A program made the translations under genes and the position numbers. The notes under the pieces were generated by a model. It ran no database searches. It was not told the DNA's origin and was given only the letters and a program-made list of their open reading frames with translations. Positions 34,467 through 43,604 of a DNA stretch of 64,000 nucleotides are shown here, piece after piece. The number at the start of each line of letters is the position of its first letter. Positions within the stretch are counted from its first letter, which is position 1. Origin of the DNA: Ornithinibacillus bavariensis (lineage in GTDB: Bacteria > Bacillota > Bacilli > Bacillales > Amphibacillaceae); assembly GCF_050433565.1 (NCBI RefSeq), contig NZ_JBNPWZ010000003.1:62001-126000 (forward strand), read 5' to 3'.

Positions 34467-35579
34467 TTAACCGACATAATCCAATTCTTTACCTTGTTTC
34501 AACACTTTATCTATTGTTCCTCCACCGAGGCAAACTTCTCCATCATAAAAGACTACTGCTTGACCAGGGGTTATGGCACGTTGACTTTCATCGAAGACTA
34601 CACGTACATTGCCATCTTCTAATACATGCACGGTTACACCACTGTCTTCTTGACGATAACGGAACTTCGCTGTACATGAAAATGTTTCTTTCACATCATT
34701 CGGATTAATCCAATTTAAATCTGTTGCGATAAGTTCATCAGAATATAGGTTTTCATTATGATAGCCTTGCTCAACATATAACACATTTTCTGTTAAGTTT
34801 TTTCCTACTACAAACCAAGGATCTCCTGAACCACCAATTCCTAGACCTTGCCTTTGACCAATTGTATAATACATTAGTCCATCATGCTTCCCTTTTATAA
34901 CCCCTTCCAATGTCATCATTTCACCTGGCTGAGCTGGTAAATATTCACTCAAAAATTCCTTAAAGTTTCGTTCGCCAATAAAGCATATGCCTGTACTATC
35001 CTTTTTCGTTGCAGTTGCAAGGCCATGTTCACTAGCAATCTCACGTACCTTTGATTTTGGTAAATGCCCTAATGGGAACATTACTTTTTCTAATATGTCA
35101 CTAGACAATTGATTTAAAAAATAGGTTTGATCCTTATTAGAATCCACACCACGAAGCATTTCATATTTTCCGTTATGCTCTCTAACTTGTGCATAATGTC
35201 CTGTTGCTAGGTAGTCAGCACCTAAATCGAGTGCGTAATCAAGAAATGCTTTAAATTTAATTTCTTTATTACACATGACATCTGGATTTGGAGTTCTTCC
35301 CGCTTTATATTCGTCCAAGAAATACGTAAACACTTTGTCCCAGTATTGTTTTTCAAAATTAACCGAGTAATACGGAATATCCAATTGATTACAAACCCGA
35401 ACGACATCTTCAAAATCCTCTGTTGCCGTACAAACTCCAAATTCATCCGTATCATCCCAGTTTTTCATAAAAATACCTACAACATCATATCCTTGTTCCT
35501 TTAAAAGAAGTGCTGCTACAGATGAGTCGACACCTCCACTCATTCCGACAACAACACGTATATCCTTATTATTTTTCAT
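34467..35579 (-). CDS. mnmA: tRNA 2-thiouridylase MnmA
   Basis: MnmA thiolates U34 of tRNA-Lys, -Glu and -Gln. The 370-residue product has the PP-loop GMSGGVDSSVAALLL (about 12-26), the catalytic cysteines in PDVMCNKEIKF (about 105) and TGICFIGER (about 200), and the YTIGQRQGLGIGG block. A GTG opens the longest frame at 35588, but the ATG at 35579 follows AAGGTGG with good spacing and gives the family length (B. subtilis 371). It lies ten bases downstream of iscS, its probable sulfur donor. Confidence 0.96.
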   Translation of the reverse strand: MKNNKDIRVVVGMSGGVDSSVAALLLKEQGYDVVGIFMKNWDDTDEFGVCTATEDFEDVVRVCNQLDIPYYSVNFEKQYWDKVFTYFLDEYKAGRTPNPDVMCNKEIKFKAFLDYALDLGADYLATGHYAQVREHNGKYEMLRGVDSNKDQTYFLNQLSSDILEKVMFPLGHLPKSKVREIASEHGLATATKKDSTGICFIGERNFKEFLSEYLPAQPGEMMTLEGVIKGKHDGLMYYTIGQRQGLGIGGSGDPWFVVGKNLTENVLYVEQGYHNENLYSDELIATDLNWINPNDVKETFSCTAKFRYRQEDSGVTVHVLEDGNVRVVFDESQRAITPGQAVVFYDGEVCLGGGTIDKVLKQGKELDYVG

Positions 35580-35589
35580 GGTAACCACC

Positions 35590-36732
35590 TTACTTTAATA
35601 GACGTCTAACAATTTTTGCAACGCGATGAGCAGCTTCTTCTACATTTTCCGTCGTATTGGCAGCACCAAAACTAAAACGAATCGAATTCGTTGTACAGGC
35701 ATTATTTTCACCATAAATAGCTGACAATACATGAGACGGTTCAACAGAACCAGCAGTACAAGCACTACCACTTGAAGCTGCCACTCCCGATAAGTCAAAG
35801 TTTGTTAGTAATTTTTCAACATTTGTACCTGGAAAACTAATATTAACAATAGAGGCTATCGTGCTCTCAATATCCCCATTAACTTGAAACTCTATATTTT
35901 CCTCTTTTAAAACACTTAAAAATTGCTGCTTAAACCCTTCATATGCTTTATTACGATATTCTCTTTCTTCAAGCATAATTTCGACAGCGGTCATAAATCC
36001 TACTACACCTACTACATTTTCAGTTCCAGGGCGACGTTTACGCTCTTGTTCTCCTCCAAATTGTAGGGCGTTTAGTTTGATACCTTCTCTTACATATAGA
36101 AAACCAATTCCTTTTGGTCCATTTATTTTATGGGCAGAGGTTGACAATAAATCTACACCTAAATCATTTACGTCAATATCGAGAAGGCCATAAGCCTGTA
36201 CTGCATCCGTATGAAGATATGCTTGATGGTCTTTGAGAATCTCACCAATTTCTTTGATTGGTTGAACAATTCCCGTTTCATTATTAACGTACATGATGGA
36301 AACAAGTATTGTTTCATCTGTTAGTGCATTTTTCAGATCCTCGACAGATATTTTACCATCCTTATATACAGGTAAATACGTAACCTTAAAGCCTTCTTTT
36401 TCTAAATACTCGGCAGTATGAAGTGTAGCATGGTGCTCCTGAACAGTTGTTATAATATGATTTCCTTTATCTCGATTAGCCAATGCTGTACCGATTAACG
36501 CTAGATTATCTGCTTCTGTTCCACCACTAGTAAAGATGATTTCTTTTTCTCCTGCCTGAATACTACTTGCAATCACACGTCTTGCACCATCAAGTAATTG
36601 ACGTGCTTTTCGTCCAAAAGCATGTACACTGGAGGGGTTTCCGAATACCTCTTGATATATTGGCATCATCGCATGAATAACTTTTTCATGCATTGGAGTA
36701 GTTGCAGCATGGTCTAAATAAATATGTTCCAA
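35590..36732 (-). CDS. iscS: Cysteine desulfurase (IscS-like, YrvO)
   Basis: PLP enzyme that takes sulfur from cysteine; next to mnmA it is the expected donor for tRNA 2-thiolation (YrvO in B. subtilis). The 380-residue product has YLDHAATTPMH, the PLP-binding Lys202 (STSAHKINGPKG) and the active Cys325 in SGSACTAGSVEPSHVL. Translation starts at TTG (MEHIY) behind AAAGGACG. No scaffold (iscU) is adjacent, which fits a tRNA role. The 48-bp spacing from cymR suggests a shared transcript. Confidence 0.94.
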   Translation of the reverse strand: MEHIYLDHAATTPMHEKVIHAMMPIYQEVFGNPSSVHAFGRKARQLLDGARRVIASSIQAGEKEIIFTSGGTEADNLALIGTALANRDKGNHIITTVQEHHATLHTAEYLEKEGFKVTYLPVYKDGKISVEDLKNALTDETILVSIMYVNNETGIVQPIKEIGEILKDHQAYLHTDAVQAYGLLDIDVNDLGVDLLSTSAHKINGPKGIGFLYVREGIKLNALQFGGEQERKRRPGTENVVGVVGFMTAVEIMLEEREYRNKAYEGFKQQFLSVLKEENIEFQVNGDIESTIASIVNISFPGTNVEKLLTNFDLSGVAASSGSACTAGSVEPSHVLSAIYGENNACTTNSIRFSFGAANTTENVEEAAHRVAKIVRRLLK

Positions 36733-36780
36733 TTTTTTTCGTCCTTTCTAACTCATCTAGGCTATAGCTTATCCCACGGC

Positions 36781-37200
36781 CTAAATATAAAACATATATC
36801 CTTTTAATGAATCATCAGAATCATGGTTTATTAGGTCTTCAAGTGTTGTTGTATCTAACACTTCCTTAACCGCTTCTGTTACTCGTCTCCATAATGCTTG
36901 TTTTGCTGGCTCCTCATCCTCGATTCCCTCCACTAATACGATAGGTCCTTCTAAAACCCGGATGATATCTCCTGCACTTATTTCCTTAGGATCCTTTGGT
37001 AGAACATAACCTCCATAAGCACCACGGATACTCTTAATTAGCCCTGCATTGCGAAGTGGTGCAGCCAATTGCTCTAAATAATGCTCTGATAAATCATTTT
37101 CCCGAGCAATCGTCTTTAGGGGAATTGGACCTTCGCCATAAGATCGAGCTAATTCAATCATTATTGTTAAGCCATAACGGCCTTTCGTTGATATTTTCAT
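36781..37200 (-). CDS. cymR: Rrf2-type regulator CymR
   Basis: CymR is the master repressor of cysteine metabolism; in B. subtilis it acts in complex with cysteine synthase CysK. The 139-residue product has the Rrf2 winged helix (MKISTKGRYGLTIMIELA; LKTIARENDLSEHYLEQLAAPLRNAG; SIRGAYGGYVL). It has no cysteine at all, so unlike IscR it cannot carry an Fe-S cluster. GAGGAG precedes the ATG. It stands directly upstream of iscS and divergent from rarA, the B. subtilis arrangement. Confidence 0.95.
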   Translation of the reverse strand: MKISTKGRYGLTIMIELARSYGEGPIPLKTIARENDLSEHYLEQLAAPLRNAGLIKSIRGAYGGYVLPKDPKEISAGDIIRVLEGPIVLVEGIEDEEPAKQALWRRVTEAVKEVLDTTTLEDLINHDSDDSLKGYMFYI

Positions 37201-37372
37201 ATCGGTAACTCCTCTATCCTTACGTAACTACGTATATTTTATCTATTATTACTATACCATTATCACCAAAAACATGGAAACAGATGATATGATATCATAT
37301 AGATTGCAAATTACAAATTTCGCAATTACGATATGAATACTAAGCTACTATTTTAAACAAAGGACGAGAAAA

Positions 37373-38656
37373 ATGAAACAAAAACCACTTGCCTTTCGAA
37401 TGCGACCAACAAATATATCGGAAATAATTGGACAAGAGCACCTAGTAGGTGAAGGAAAAATTTTAAATCGAATGGTTCAAGCGGAGAAGCTTGCATCAAT
37501 GATCCTCTATGGACCTCCTGGCACAGGAAAAACTTCTCTGGCTACCGCTTTAGCAAAGAGTTTACAATTACAAGTTCGAATGCTGAATGCTGTCGTTGAT
37601 AAGAAAAAAGATATGGAGATTGTGGTAGAAGAAGCAAAGATGTCTGGAAATATGGTTTTAATATTAGATGAGGTACATCGACTGGACAAAGCAAAACAAG
37701 ACTTTTTACTTCCACATTTAGAAAGTGACCTAATTACGTTAATTGGTTGTACGACAAGTAACCCATATCATGCAATCAATCCTGCCATTCGAAGTCGGTG
37801 TCATATCTTTGAATTGCATGCATTAACTCCGGATGATGTAAAAAAAGCGATTATGAGAGCACTTTCCGATAAAGATAAAGGTTATGGGGCTTTTTCAATT
37901 AATATCACGGATGATGCACTCGAACATTTTTCAAGAAGCTCTGGCGGAGATATGCGTGCTGCCTTGAATGGATTAGAATTAGCAGTAGCTTCTACTCCTA
38001 AAACAGAAGATGGAGAAATTATCATTGATTTAGCAATTGCTGAAGAATGTATGCAGCGGAAGAGCTTCTCCCATGACAGGGATGGTGATGCACATTACGA
38101 CGTATTATCAGCCTTTCAAAAGTCCATACGTGGTAGCGATGTTGATGCCGCTCTTCACTATTTAGGTAGATTAATTGAAGCTGGAGATTTAGATTCTATC
38201 GCTAGAAGGATGATTGTCATCGCTTATGAGGACATAGGTTTAGCTAATCCACAAGCTGGTCCACGAGCCGTTGCTGCTGTTGAAGCTGCGGAGCGATTGG
38301 GATTTCCGGAAGCACGTATACCATTAGCAGTCGCCATTGTCGAGCTATGCTTATCACCTAAATCCAATTCTGCATATCAAGCGCTTGATGCTGCTCTAGC
38401 AGATATTCGAACAGGTAGATCTGGAGAGATTCCAAACCATTTAAAGGATTCCCATTATGTGGGGGCAAAGAGCCTAGGAAGAGGAATTGATTATAAATAT
38501 CCTCATGACTTCCCTAACGGTTGGGTTTCCCAGCAATATTTACCAGACGCCATCAAGAGCAAGCAATATTATCATCCAAAAGAAACAGGAAAATTCGAAA
38601 AGGCTATGAAACAAGTGTACGAAAAAATAGTGAAAGAGAAAAAGAATCATAACTAA
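37373..38656 (+). CDS. rarA: Replication-associated recombination protein RarA
   Basis: RarA (MgsA, YrvN) is a clamp-loader-like AAA+ ATPase acting at stalled replication forks. The 427-residue product starts MKQKPLAFRMRPTNISEIIGQEH, with Walker A YGPPGTGKTSLA (about 44-55), Walker B LILDEVHRLD (about 98-107), sensor TTSNPYHAINPAIRSRC and the C-terminal MgsA domain (YHYL-like DALHYLGRLIEAGD, RRMIVIAYEDIGLANPQA). ATG follows AAGGACGAGAAAA. In B. subtilis yrvM (tcdA) lies between rarA and aspS; that gene is missing here. Confidence 0.95.
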   Translation: MKQKPLAFRMRPTNISEIIGQEHLVGEGKILNRMVQAEKLASMILYGPPGTGKTSLATALAKSLQLQVRMLNAVVDKKKDMEIVVEEAKMSGNMVLILDEVHRLDKAKQDFLLPHLESDLITLIGCTTSNPYHAINPAIRSRCHIFELHALTPDDVKKAIMRALSDKDKGYGAFSINITDDALEHFSRSSGGDMRAALNGLELAVASTPKTEDGEIIIDLAIAEECMQRKSFSHDRDGDAHYDVLSAFQKSIRGSDVDAALHYLGRLIEAGDLDSIARRMIVIAYEDIGLANPQAGPRAVAAVEAAERLGFPEARIPLAVAIVELCLSPKSNSAYQALDAALADIRTGRSGEIPNHLKDSHYVGAKSLGRGIDYKYPHDFPNGWVSQQYLPDAIKSKQYYHPKETGKFEKAMKQVYEKIVKEKKNHN

Positions 38657-38711
38657 AGAGGTATAAAAAAATCTTCTCCAGTCCAAACTATAGGAAAAGG
38701 AAACAATGGTT

Positions 38712-38758
38712 AAAAAGTCGGGTTCATGAAACTTTCTATCTAACGAACTGACTTTTTT
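38712..38758 (+). terminator. Terminator of rarA
   Basis: AAAAAGTCGGGTTC and GAACTGACTTTTTT form a stem with a small bulge, and the run of T ends the 3' arm. It stands 56 bp after the rarA stop. Confidence 0.7.
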
Positions 38759-38829
38759 GGCACACATTTTACTAGTTAAAATCTATTGTTTTAATTCTGG
38801 TAGCTATTGGAAAAGGAGATGAAACAATT

Positions 38830-39492
38830 ATGACAAAGGTAAGACAAGATGCATGGTCACATGAAGATGACCTATTACTTGCTGAAACTGTTTTACGTCA
38901 TATTCGTGAAGGTAGTACACAATTAAACGCTTTTGAGGAAGTTGGAGACAAACTAAATCGAACCTCTGCAGCATGCGGATTTAGATGGAATGCAGAAATA
39001 AGGAAAAAATATATCAATGCCATTGATTTAGCGAAGAGACAACGAAAAGAAAAGAAGCGAGCATTGGAAAAGGCAAGAAAAGCAAGCAGATCAACTATCG
39101 TGAGTTTTCAGCCAAACTATGAATCAAGATCAGACCAAGAGGAAAGCATAATTCCAGTTGCGGCTGAATCTACAATCACATTAGAAACTGTTATACAGTT
39201 CCTAAATCAATTAAAGAAAGACTATTATGCTTCCAATCAATCAAAAGTATCTTATGAACAAGCACAGCGTGAGAATGTCATGTTGAAAGAAAAAATTGCG
39301 AAGCTTGAGAAACAGCTTTCTGACACAGAAAGAGAGCTAGAGACGATTCAAGAAGATTATAAAGTATTCGTTCAAATCATGGATCGCGCAAGAAAAATGA
39401 CGGTACTAGAAGACCAAGGAACGTTTAAAGCTCCAGCATTTCGCATGGACAAGAATGGAAATCTAGAACAAATTGCACAAGGATCGAATTAA
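38830..39492 (+). CDS. RsfA family prespore transcription factor
   Basis: Member of the RsfA/GerR group of Myb-like regulators that modulate sigma-F or sigma-E genes during sporulation. The 220-residue product has an N-terminal Myb/SANT-like domain (QDAWSHEDDLLLAETVLRHI; NRTSAACGFRWNAEIRKKY), a basic helix, a variable middle and a long coiled coil (about 145-190, VSYEQAQRENVMLKEKIAKL). AAAGGAGATGAAACAATT precedes the ATG. It has its own terminator and stands alone between rarA and a tandem repeat. Which paralogue it is cannot be told from sequence. Confidence 0.88.
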   Translation: MTKVRQDAWSHEDDLLLAETVLRHIREGSTQLNAFEEVGDKLNRTSAACGFRWNAEIRKKYINAIDLAKRQRKEKKRALEKARKASRSTIVSFQPNYESRSDQEESIIPVAAESTITLETVIQFLNQLKKDYYASNQSKVSYEQAQRENVMLKEKIAKLEKQLSDTERELETIQEDYKVFVQIMDRARKMTVLEDQGTFKAPAFRMDKNGNLEQIAQGSN

Positions 39493-39497
39493 CATTT

Positions 39498-39535
39498 AGA
39501 AAAAGGATGCCAACGCATTCTTTTTCTGCTTTTTA
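39498..39535 (+). terminator. Terminator of the RsfA-family gene
   Basis: AGAAAAAGGATGC and GCATTCTTTTTCT (one G-U) close a 4-base loop, followed by GCTTTTT. Confidence 0.88.
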
Positions 39536-39599
39536 TGGATATAGAGCTAGTCCCATTGTATTATTCATTTTCCTATGGTGGTATAGTTCTTCTATAAAA

Positions 39600-40054
39600 T
39601 TCATTTAGTTCTGGAATTATGGTTGGAATGATGTTTACAGCCCTTGTATAATTCATTTTGCTCCGGTATTACGCTTGAAATGATGTTTAGAGCCTCTGTA
39701 AAGTTCATTTTGCTCTAGAATTACGGTTGAAATGATGTTTAGAGCCTCTGTAAAGTTCATTTTGCTCAGAAATTACAGTTGAAATGACGTTTAGAGCCTC
39801 TATAAAATTCATTTTGCTCTAGAATTACGATTAAAATGATGTTTAGAGCCCTTGTAAAGTTCATTTTGCTCCGGTATTACGGTTGAAATGATGTTTAGAG
39901 CCTCTGTAAAGTTCATTTTGCTCTAGAATTACGGTTGAAATGACGTTTAGAGCCTCTATAAAATTCATTTTGCTCCGGTATTACGCTTGAAATGACGTTT
40001 AGAGCCTTTGTAAAATTCATTTTGCTCTGAAATTATTTTAGTGCTTCTATAGAA
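39600..40054. repeat. 52-bp tandem repeat array
   Basis: Eight copies of exactly 52 bp (phase marked by TTCATTTTGCT at 39652, 39704, 39756, 39808, 39860, 39912, 39964 and a degenerate one at 39600), then a shortened 39-bp copy at 40016 and decayed flanks at 39564-39599 and 40055-40100. Each unit also contains GAAATGATGTTTAGAGCC. Two subtypes occur, with CTCCGGTATT or CTCTAGAATT after the phase mark, and the 39652-39755 pair recurs 208 bp later. A 52-bp unit breaks reading frames, so it is non-coding. Arms such as GCTCTA/TAGAGC and TCATTT/AAATGA could fold. Confidence 0.95.
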
Positions 40055-40148
40055 TTCACTTTTCCCAGGAAATATGGTTCGAATGATTTATAGTACCACT
40101 TCAAAATTCAATTGCCGAACAACTGAAAAATGATTTACTACCCCTAGT

Positions 40149-40190
40149 AAAAACAAGTTTTCATCTTTACAGACGAAAACTTGTTTTTTC
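40149..40190. terminator. Hairpin downstream of 6S RNA
   Basis: AAAAACAAGTTTTC and GAAAACTTGTTTTT form a strong stem with an 11-base loop and T-runs on both strands. It follows the 6S RNA 3' end on the minus strand and could also stop transcription from the rsfA/repeat side. Confidence 0.88.
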
Positions 40191-40203
40191 TTATGTATGG
40201 TAT

Positions 40204-40391
40204 CAATCCCAATGATGCCGTCTATGCCTAAGTTTTGATCCCGCTTCTTCGCAGGTGGGTGCCTTGCTTCATATTTTATACGTCCCCAGTTCCCAATAAG
40301 TACGAGGCATGTATGCCATATGAAAACAATCAGGCTCCTATATCTAAAACTGTTCGGTCAAAACGTATTTGATAGACTAACATCTTAGGAT
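40204..40391 (-). ncRNA. bsrA: 6S RNA (6S-1 type)
   Basis: 6S RNA mimics an open promoter and sequesters sigma-A RNA polymerase. The minus strand folds as a long rod: ATCAATCC...GATG at the 5' side pairs with CATCATTGGGATTGAT at the 3' side; GTTTTGA pairs with TCAAAAC. The plus strand has GTTCGGTCAAAAC at 40352-40364, matching the start of the product RNA known from B. subtilis 6S-1 RNA (recalled). If product synthesis starts at nucleotide 40, the mature 5' end is at 40391 and the length is about 188, as in B. subtilis (190). Location next to aspS also agrees. Ends are estimates. Confidence 0.88.
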
Positions 40392-40425
40392 TGATCATGT
40401 CGTAATGCATTACGTTTGTAGAATA

Positions 40426-40455
40426 ATCTTACCACAGCATACAATCTGTATTCAA
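40426..40455 (-). promoter_or_regulatory. Possible promoter of 6S RNA
   Basis: TTGAAT (40450-40455), an 18-bp spacer and TAAGAT (40426-40431) on the minus strand. It predicts a start near 40419, giving a 5' extension of about 28 bases that would be trimmed. A perfect palindrome, CGTAATGCATTACG (40401-40414), lies in that extension. Confidence 0.35.
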
Positions 40456-40522
40456 CAACCGTTTTATGAAGTGTTCGTTACAACTGTTACATTTTTTCAA
40501 CATCTAATTAGTTTAGTCATAA

Positions 40523-42280
40523 TTAGCTATTCAGGCGAATAGATAATTCTGTTAGCTGTGCTTCACTCACTTCACTCGGTGCATCTGTCAGTGGATCTGA
40601 AGCAGAGGCTGTTTTCGGGAAAAGGATTGTATCCCGTAAGTTACTGCGACCTGTTAGTAACATAACGATTCGGTCAAGTCCTAAGGCAATACCACCATGA
40701 GGAGGTGCTCCATACTCTAATGCATCGAGGAGGAATCCGAATTGTTCTTCTGCCTCTTCTCGGGTAAATCCGAGTACCTTAAACATCTCATCCTGTTGTT
40801 CACGTTTATAGATTCGTAATGATCCCCCGCCAAGTTCATAGCCATTCAACACGAGGTCATATGCGTTTGCACGTACACTAGCAGGATCCGTTTCTAGCTT
40901 TTCGATATCTTCTTCAAATGGCATGGTAAATGGGTGATGTGCTGCAAAATATCGGCCAAGCTCTTCATCGTATTCCAGTAATGGCCAATCTGTAATCCAT
41001 AGGAAATTATATTTACTTTCATCAATCAGACCTAGCTCTTTTCCAAGCTTTAGGCGTAAAGCACCGAGACTATCATATACGACAGATGTTTTATCTGCTA
41101 CGAAAAGTAATAAATCTCCCTCTTCTGCTGCAGCACTTTCTAAAATGCCTTTCTTTTCCTCTTCGGTAATAAATTTAGCTATAGGACCTTTTAATTCGTT
41201 AGCTTCAACTTTTAACCATGCTAAGCCTTTTGCACCGTAAACATTCACAAATTCTGTTAGTTTATCAATGTCTTTACGAGAGAAGTTTGCCGCTTCCCCT
41301 TTTACATTTAATAAGCATACCTTCCCACCGCTAGCAATTGCACCTTGAAATACCTTGAAATCAGAATTTGCTAGAACTGTAGAGACTTCGATTAGTTCAA
41401 GGCCAAAGCGAGTATCCGGCTTATCTGAACCGAAACGTTCCATTGCTTCTTGATATTTCATTCGAGGTAGTGGTAACTCAATATAGACATTGTTAACCTC
41501 TTTCAAGACTTTTTGCATCATTCGTTCAGTCATTGTCATAATTTCATCACTAGTTAAGAATGATGTCTCAATATCAATTTGTGTAAATTCAGGCTGTCGA
41601 TCTGCACGAAGGTCCTCATCACGGAAGCAGCGAGCAATTTGATAATATTTTTCGAAACCACTCATCATAATTAACTGCTTAAATAATTGCGGTGATTGAG
41701 GCAATGCATAAAACTCACCCGGATGAACACGACTAGGTACTAAATAATCACGTGCTCCCTCTGGCGTACTCTTTGTTAAAATAGGAGTTTCCATTTCTAG
41801 GAAGCCTTCATCATTTAAAAAGTTACGTACAACCTGTGTAATTTGATGACGTTTTTTAAAAGTTTCTTGTAATGGACTTCGTCGTAAATCGAGATAACGA
41901 TATTTTAAGCGCAGATCCTCTGCGACATCTGTCTCATCCTGTATGAGAAACGGTGGGTTATTCGATTTATTAAGAACACTTACTTCTGTAGCAATAACTT
42001 CTACTTTTCCTGTTTCCATTAACGGATTGATTGTATTTTCATCGCGTAAAATTACTTGACCCTTTACTTCAATGACATATTCACTACGTACTGTTTCTGC
42101 TACAGCTAATGCCTCTTCATGATTCGGATTAAATACCACTTGTACTACCCCTGATCTATCACGTAAATCTATAAAGATTAAACCGCCTAAATCGCGTCGT
42201 TTTTGTACCCAGCCTTTTAACATTATGCTTTTTTCAACATCAGTTTCTCTTATTGTTCCCGCGAGCACTCTTTCACTCAT
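40523..42280 (-). CDS. aspS: Aspartyl-tRNA synthetase
   Basis: Charges tRNA-Asp. The 585-residue product has the N-terminal anticodon-binding OB fold (VLKGWVQKRRDLGGLIFIDLRD-type region, about 15-100), class II motifs (LEMETPILTKSTPEGARDYLVPSR; motif 2 ARCFRDEDLRADRQPEFTQID; motif 3 GLALDRIV-like GIALGLDRIVMLLTG) and the bacterial GAD insertion (about 290-420). The length is near B. subtilis AspS (592). It overlaps hisS by eight bases and shares its T-box. Whether it is discriminating or also charges tRNA-Asn cannot be decided by eye. Confidence 0.96.
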   Translation of the reverse strand: MSERVLAGTIRETDVEKSIMLKGWVQKRRDLGGLIFIDLRDRSGVVQVVFNPNHEEALAVAETVRSEYVIEVKGQVILRDENTINPLMETGKVEVIATEVSVLNKSNNPPFLIQDETDVAEDLRLKYRYLDLRRSPLQETFKKRHQITQVVRNFLNDEGFLEMETPILTKSTPEGARDYLVPSRVHPGEFYALPQSPQLFKQLIMMSGFEKYYQIARCFRDEDLRADRQPEFTQIDIETSFLTSDEIMTMTERMMQKVLKEVNNVYIELPLPRMKYQEAMERFGSDKPDTRFGLELIEVSTVLANSDFKVFQGAIASGGKVCLLNVKGEAANFSRKDIDKLTEFVNVYGAKGLAWLKVEANELKGPIAKFITEEEKKGILESAAAEEGDLLLFVADKTSVVYDSLGALRLKLGKELGLIDESKYNFLWITDWPLLEYDEELGRYFAAHHPFTMPFEEDIEKLETDPASVRANAYDLVLNGYELGGGSLRIYKREQQDEMFKVLGFTREEAEEQFGFLLDALEYGAPPHGGIALGLDRIVMLLTGRSNLRDTILFPKTASASDPLTDAPSEVSEAQLTELSIRLNS

Positions 42281-43562
42281 GTCCTACTCCTCCTAGAAGA
42301 TTTTCTTTCATGGTGGTTACTAACTGATCCAGAGGCACTTCTGTCTGTTCACCAGTTGCCATATTCTTAACGTTAACCACTCTATTCTTTAATTCATCTT
42401 CACCTAATACCAATACAAATTTAGCTTTATATCTGTCAGCCGCTTTAAATTGTGCCTTGAATTTTCGTCCTTGATAATCTTGATCGACTTGAATACCATT
42501 CTTACGTAATTCATGAACAATGCGAACTGCCTCTTTTTTGACATTTTCACCCATGGATACAAGGTAACAATCCAGTTGATCATCAAGAGGTATCTCAACA
42601 TTTTCCGCTTCAAGCGCTAATAACAAACGCTCCATTCCCATTCCAAAGCCCATTCCTGGTGTGTTTGGTCCACCTAGCTGTTCAACAAGCCCATTATATC
42701 GTCCTCCACCAGCAAGTGTTGTTATAGCTCCAAAGCCCTCTGCCTCACTCATGATCTCAAATGCCGTATGATTATAATAGTCTAAACCACGCACTAAATT
42801 AGGATCAACGACATATTCAATTCCCATAACATCTAAATAAGCCTTTACTTGTTCAAAATATTCCCTGGATTCATCATTCAAATACTCAAGAATCGATGGA
42901 GCTGTCTTCATCGCAGGATGTTCTCTATCGACCTTACAATCTAAGATGCGCAATGGGTTTTGTTCTAGTCGGGATTGACAGTCCTTGCACAGTTCTTCTT
43001 TATGTGGTGTAAAGTGCTTAATTAATGCCTCTCGATAGTTTTTTCTACTCTCTTTGTCTCCAAGCGAATTAATAACCAGCTTTAAAGAAGAGAGTCCAAG
43101 CTCTCGATAAACAGTCATTGCTAAATCAATAACCTCTGCGTCTACGGCAGGATCTTCACTACCCATAACCTCCACACCAAACTGATTTAACTGACGCATT
43201 CTTCCGTGCTGTGGACGTTCATAGCGAAACATTTGCATAAAATAATATAATTTTACTGGTTGGTTGGGATCACCAAATAATTTATTTTGGACAAATGCTC
43301 GTGTTACAGCTGCTGTTCCTTCTGGACGAAGCGTTAGACTTCTACCACCTCGATCAAGAAAGGTATACATTTCCTTTTGTACAATGTCCGTTGATTCCCC
43401 AACACCACGTGCAAATACTTCTGTATGTTCAAACAAAGGAGTACGTATTTCTTCAAAATGATACGTTTCGCAAATTCCCTTTATTTTATTTTCAACGTAC
43501 TGCCATTTTTGAGATTCCTTTGGAAGGATATCAGCCGTACCTCTTGGCGCATTAATATTCAT
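42273..43562 (-). CDS. hisS: Histidyl-tRNA synthetase
   Basis: Charges tRNA-His. The 429-residue product starts MNINAPRGTADILPKES, with class II motif 1, motif 2 (LYYFMQMFRYERPQHGRMRQLNQFG), the histidine-specific signatures LVRGLDYYNHTAFE and GGGRYNGLVEQLGG, and a C-terminal anticodon-binding domain (VDQDYQGRKFKAQFKAADRY). GGAGG is nine bases before the ATG. It is first in hisS-aspS, behind a T-box leader, so expression should respond to uncharged tRNA. Confidence 0.97.
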   Translation of the reverse strand: MNINAPRGTADILPKESQKWQYVENKIKGICETYHFEEIRTPLFEHTEVFARGVGESTDIVQKEMYTFLDRGGRSLTLRPEGTAAVTRAFVQNKLFGDPNQPVKLYYFMQMFRYERPQHGRMRQLNQFGVEVMGSEDPAVDAEVIDLAMTVYRELGLSSLKLVINSLGDKESRKNYREALIKHFTPHKEELCKDCQSRLEQNPLRILDCKVDREHPAMKTAPSILEYLNDESREYFEQVKAYLDVMGIEYVVDPNLVRGLDYYNHTAFEIMSEAEGFGAITTLAGGGRYNGLVEQLGGPNTPGMGFGMGMERLLLALEAENVEIPLDDQLDCYLVSMGENVKKEAVRIVHELRKNGIQVDQDYQGRKFKAQFKAADRYKAKFVLVLGEDELKNRVVNVKNMATGEQTEVPLDQLVTTMKENLLGGVGHE

Positions 43563-43604
43563 TTTTCATGCCTCCTCAATCTATGTATTCAATTAAAAAA
43601 TGGT

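Noticed and set aside
39564..40100. CRISPR-like appearance of the 52-bp array
   Set aside because: Whole units are repeated head to tail without unique spacers, and no cas genes are present; it is a simple tandem repeat.
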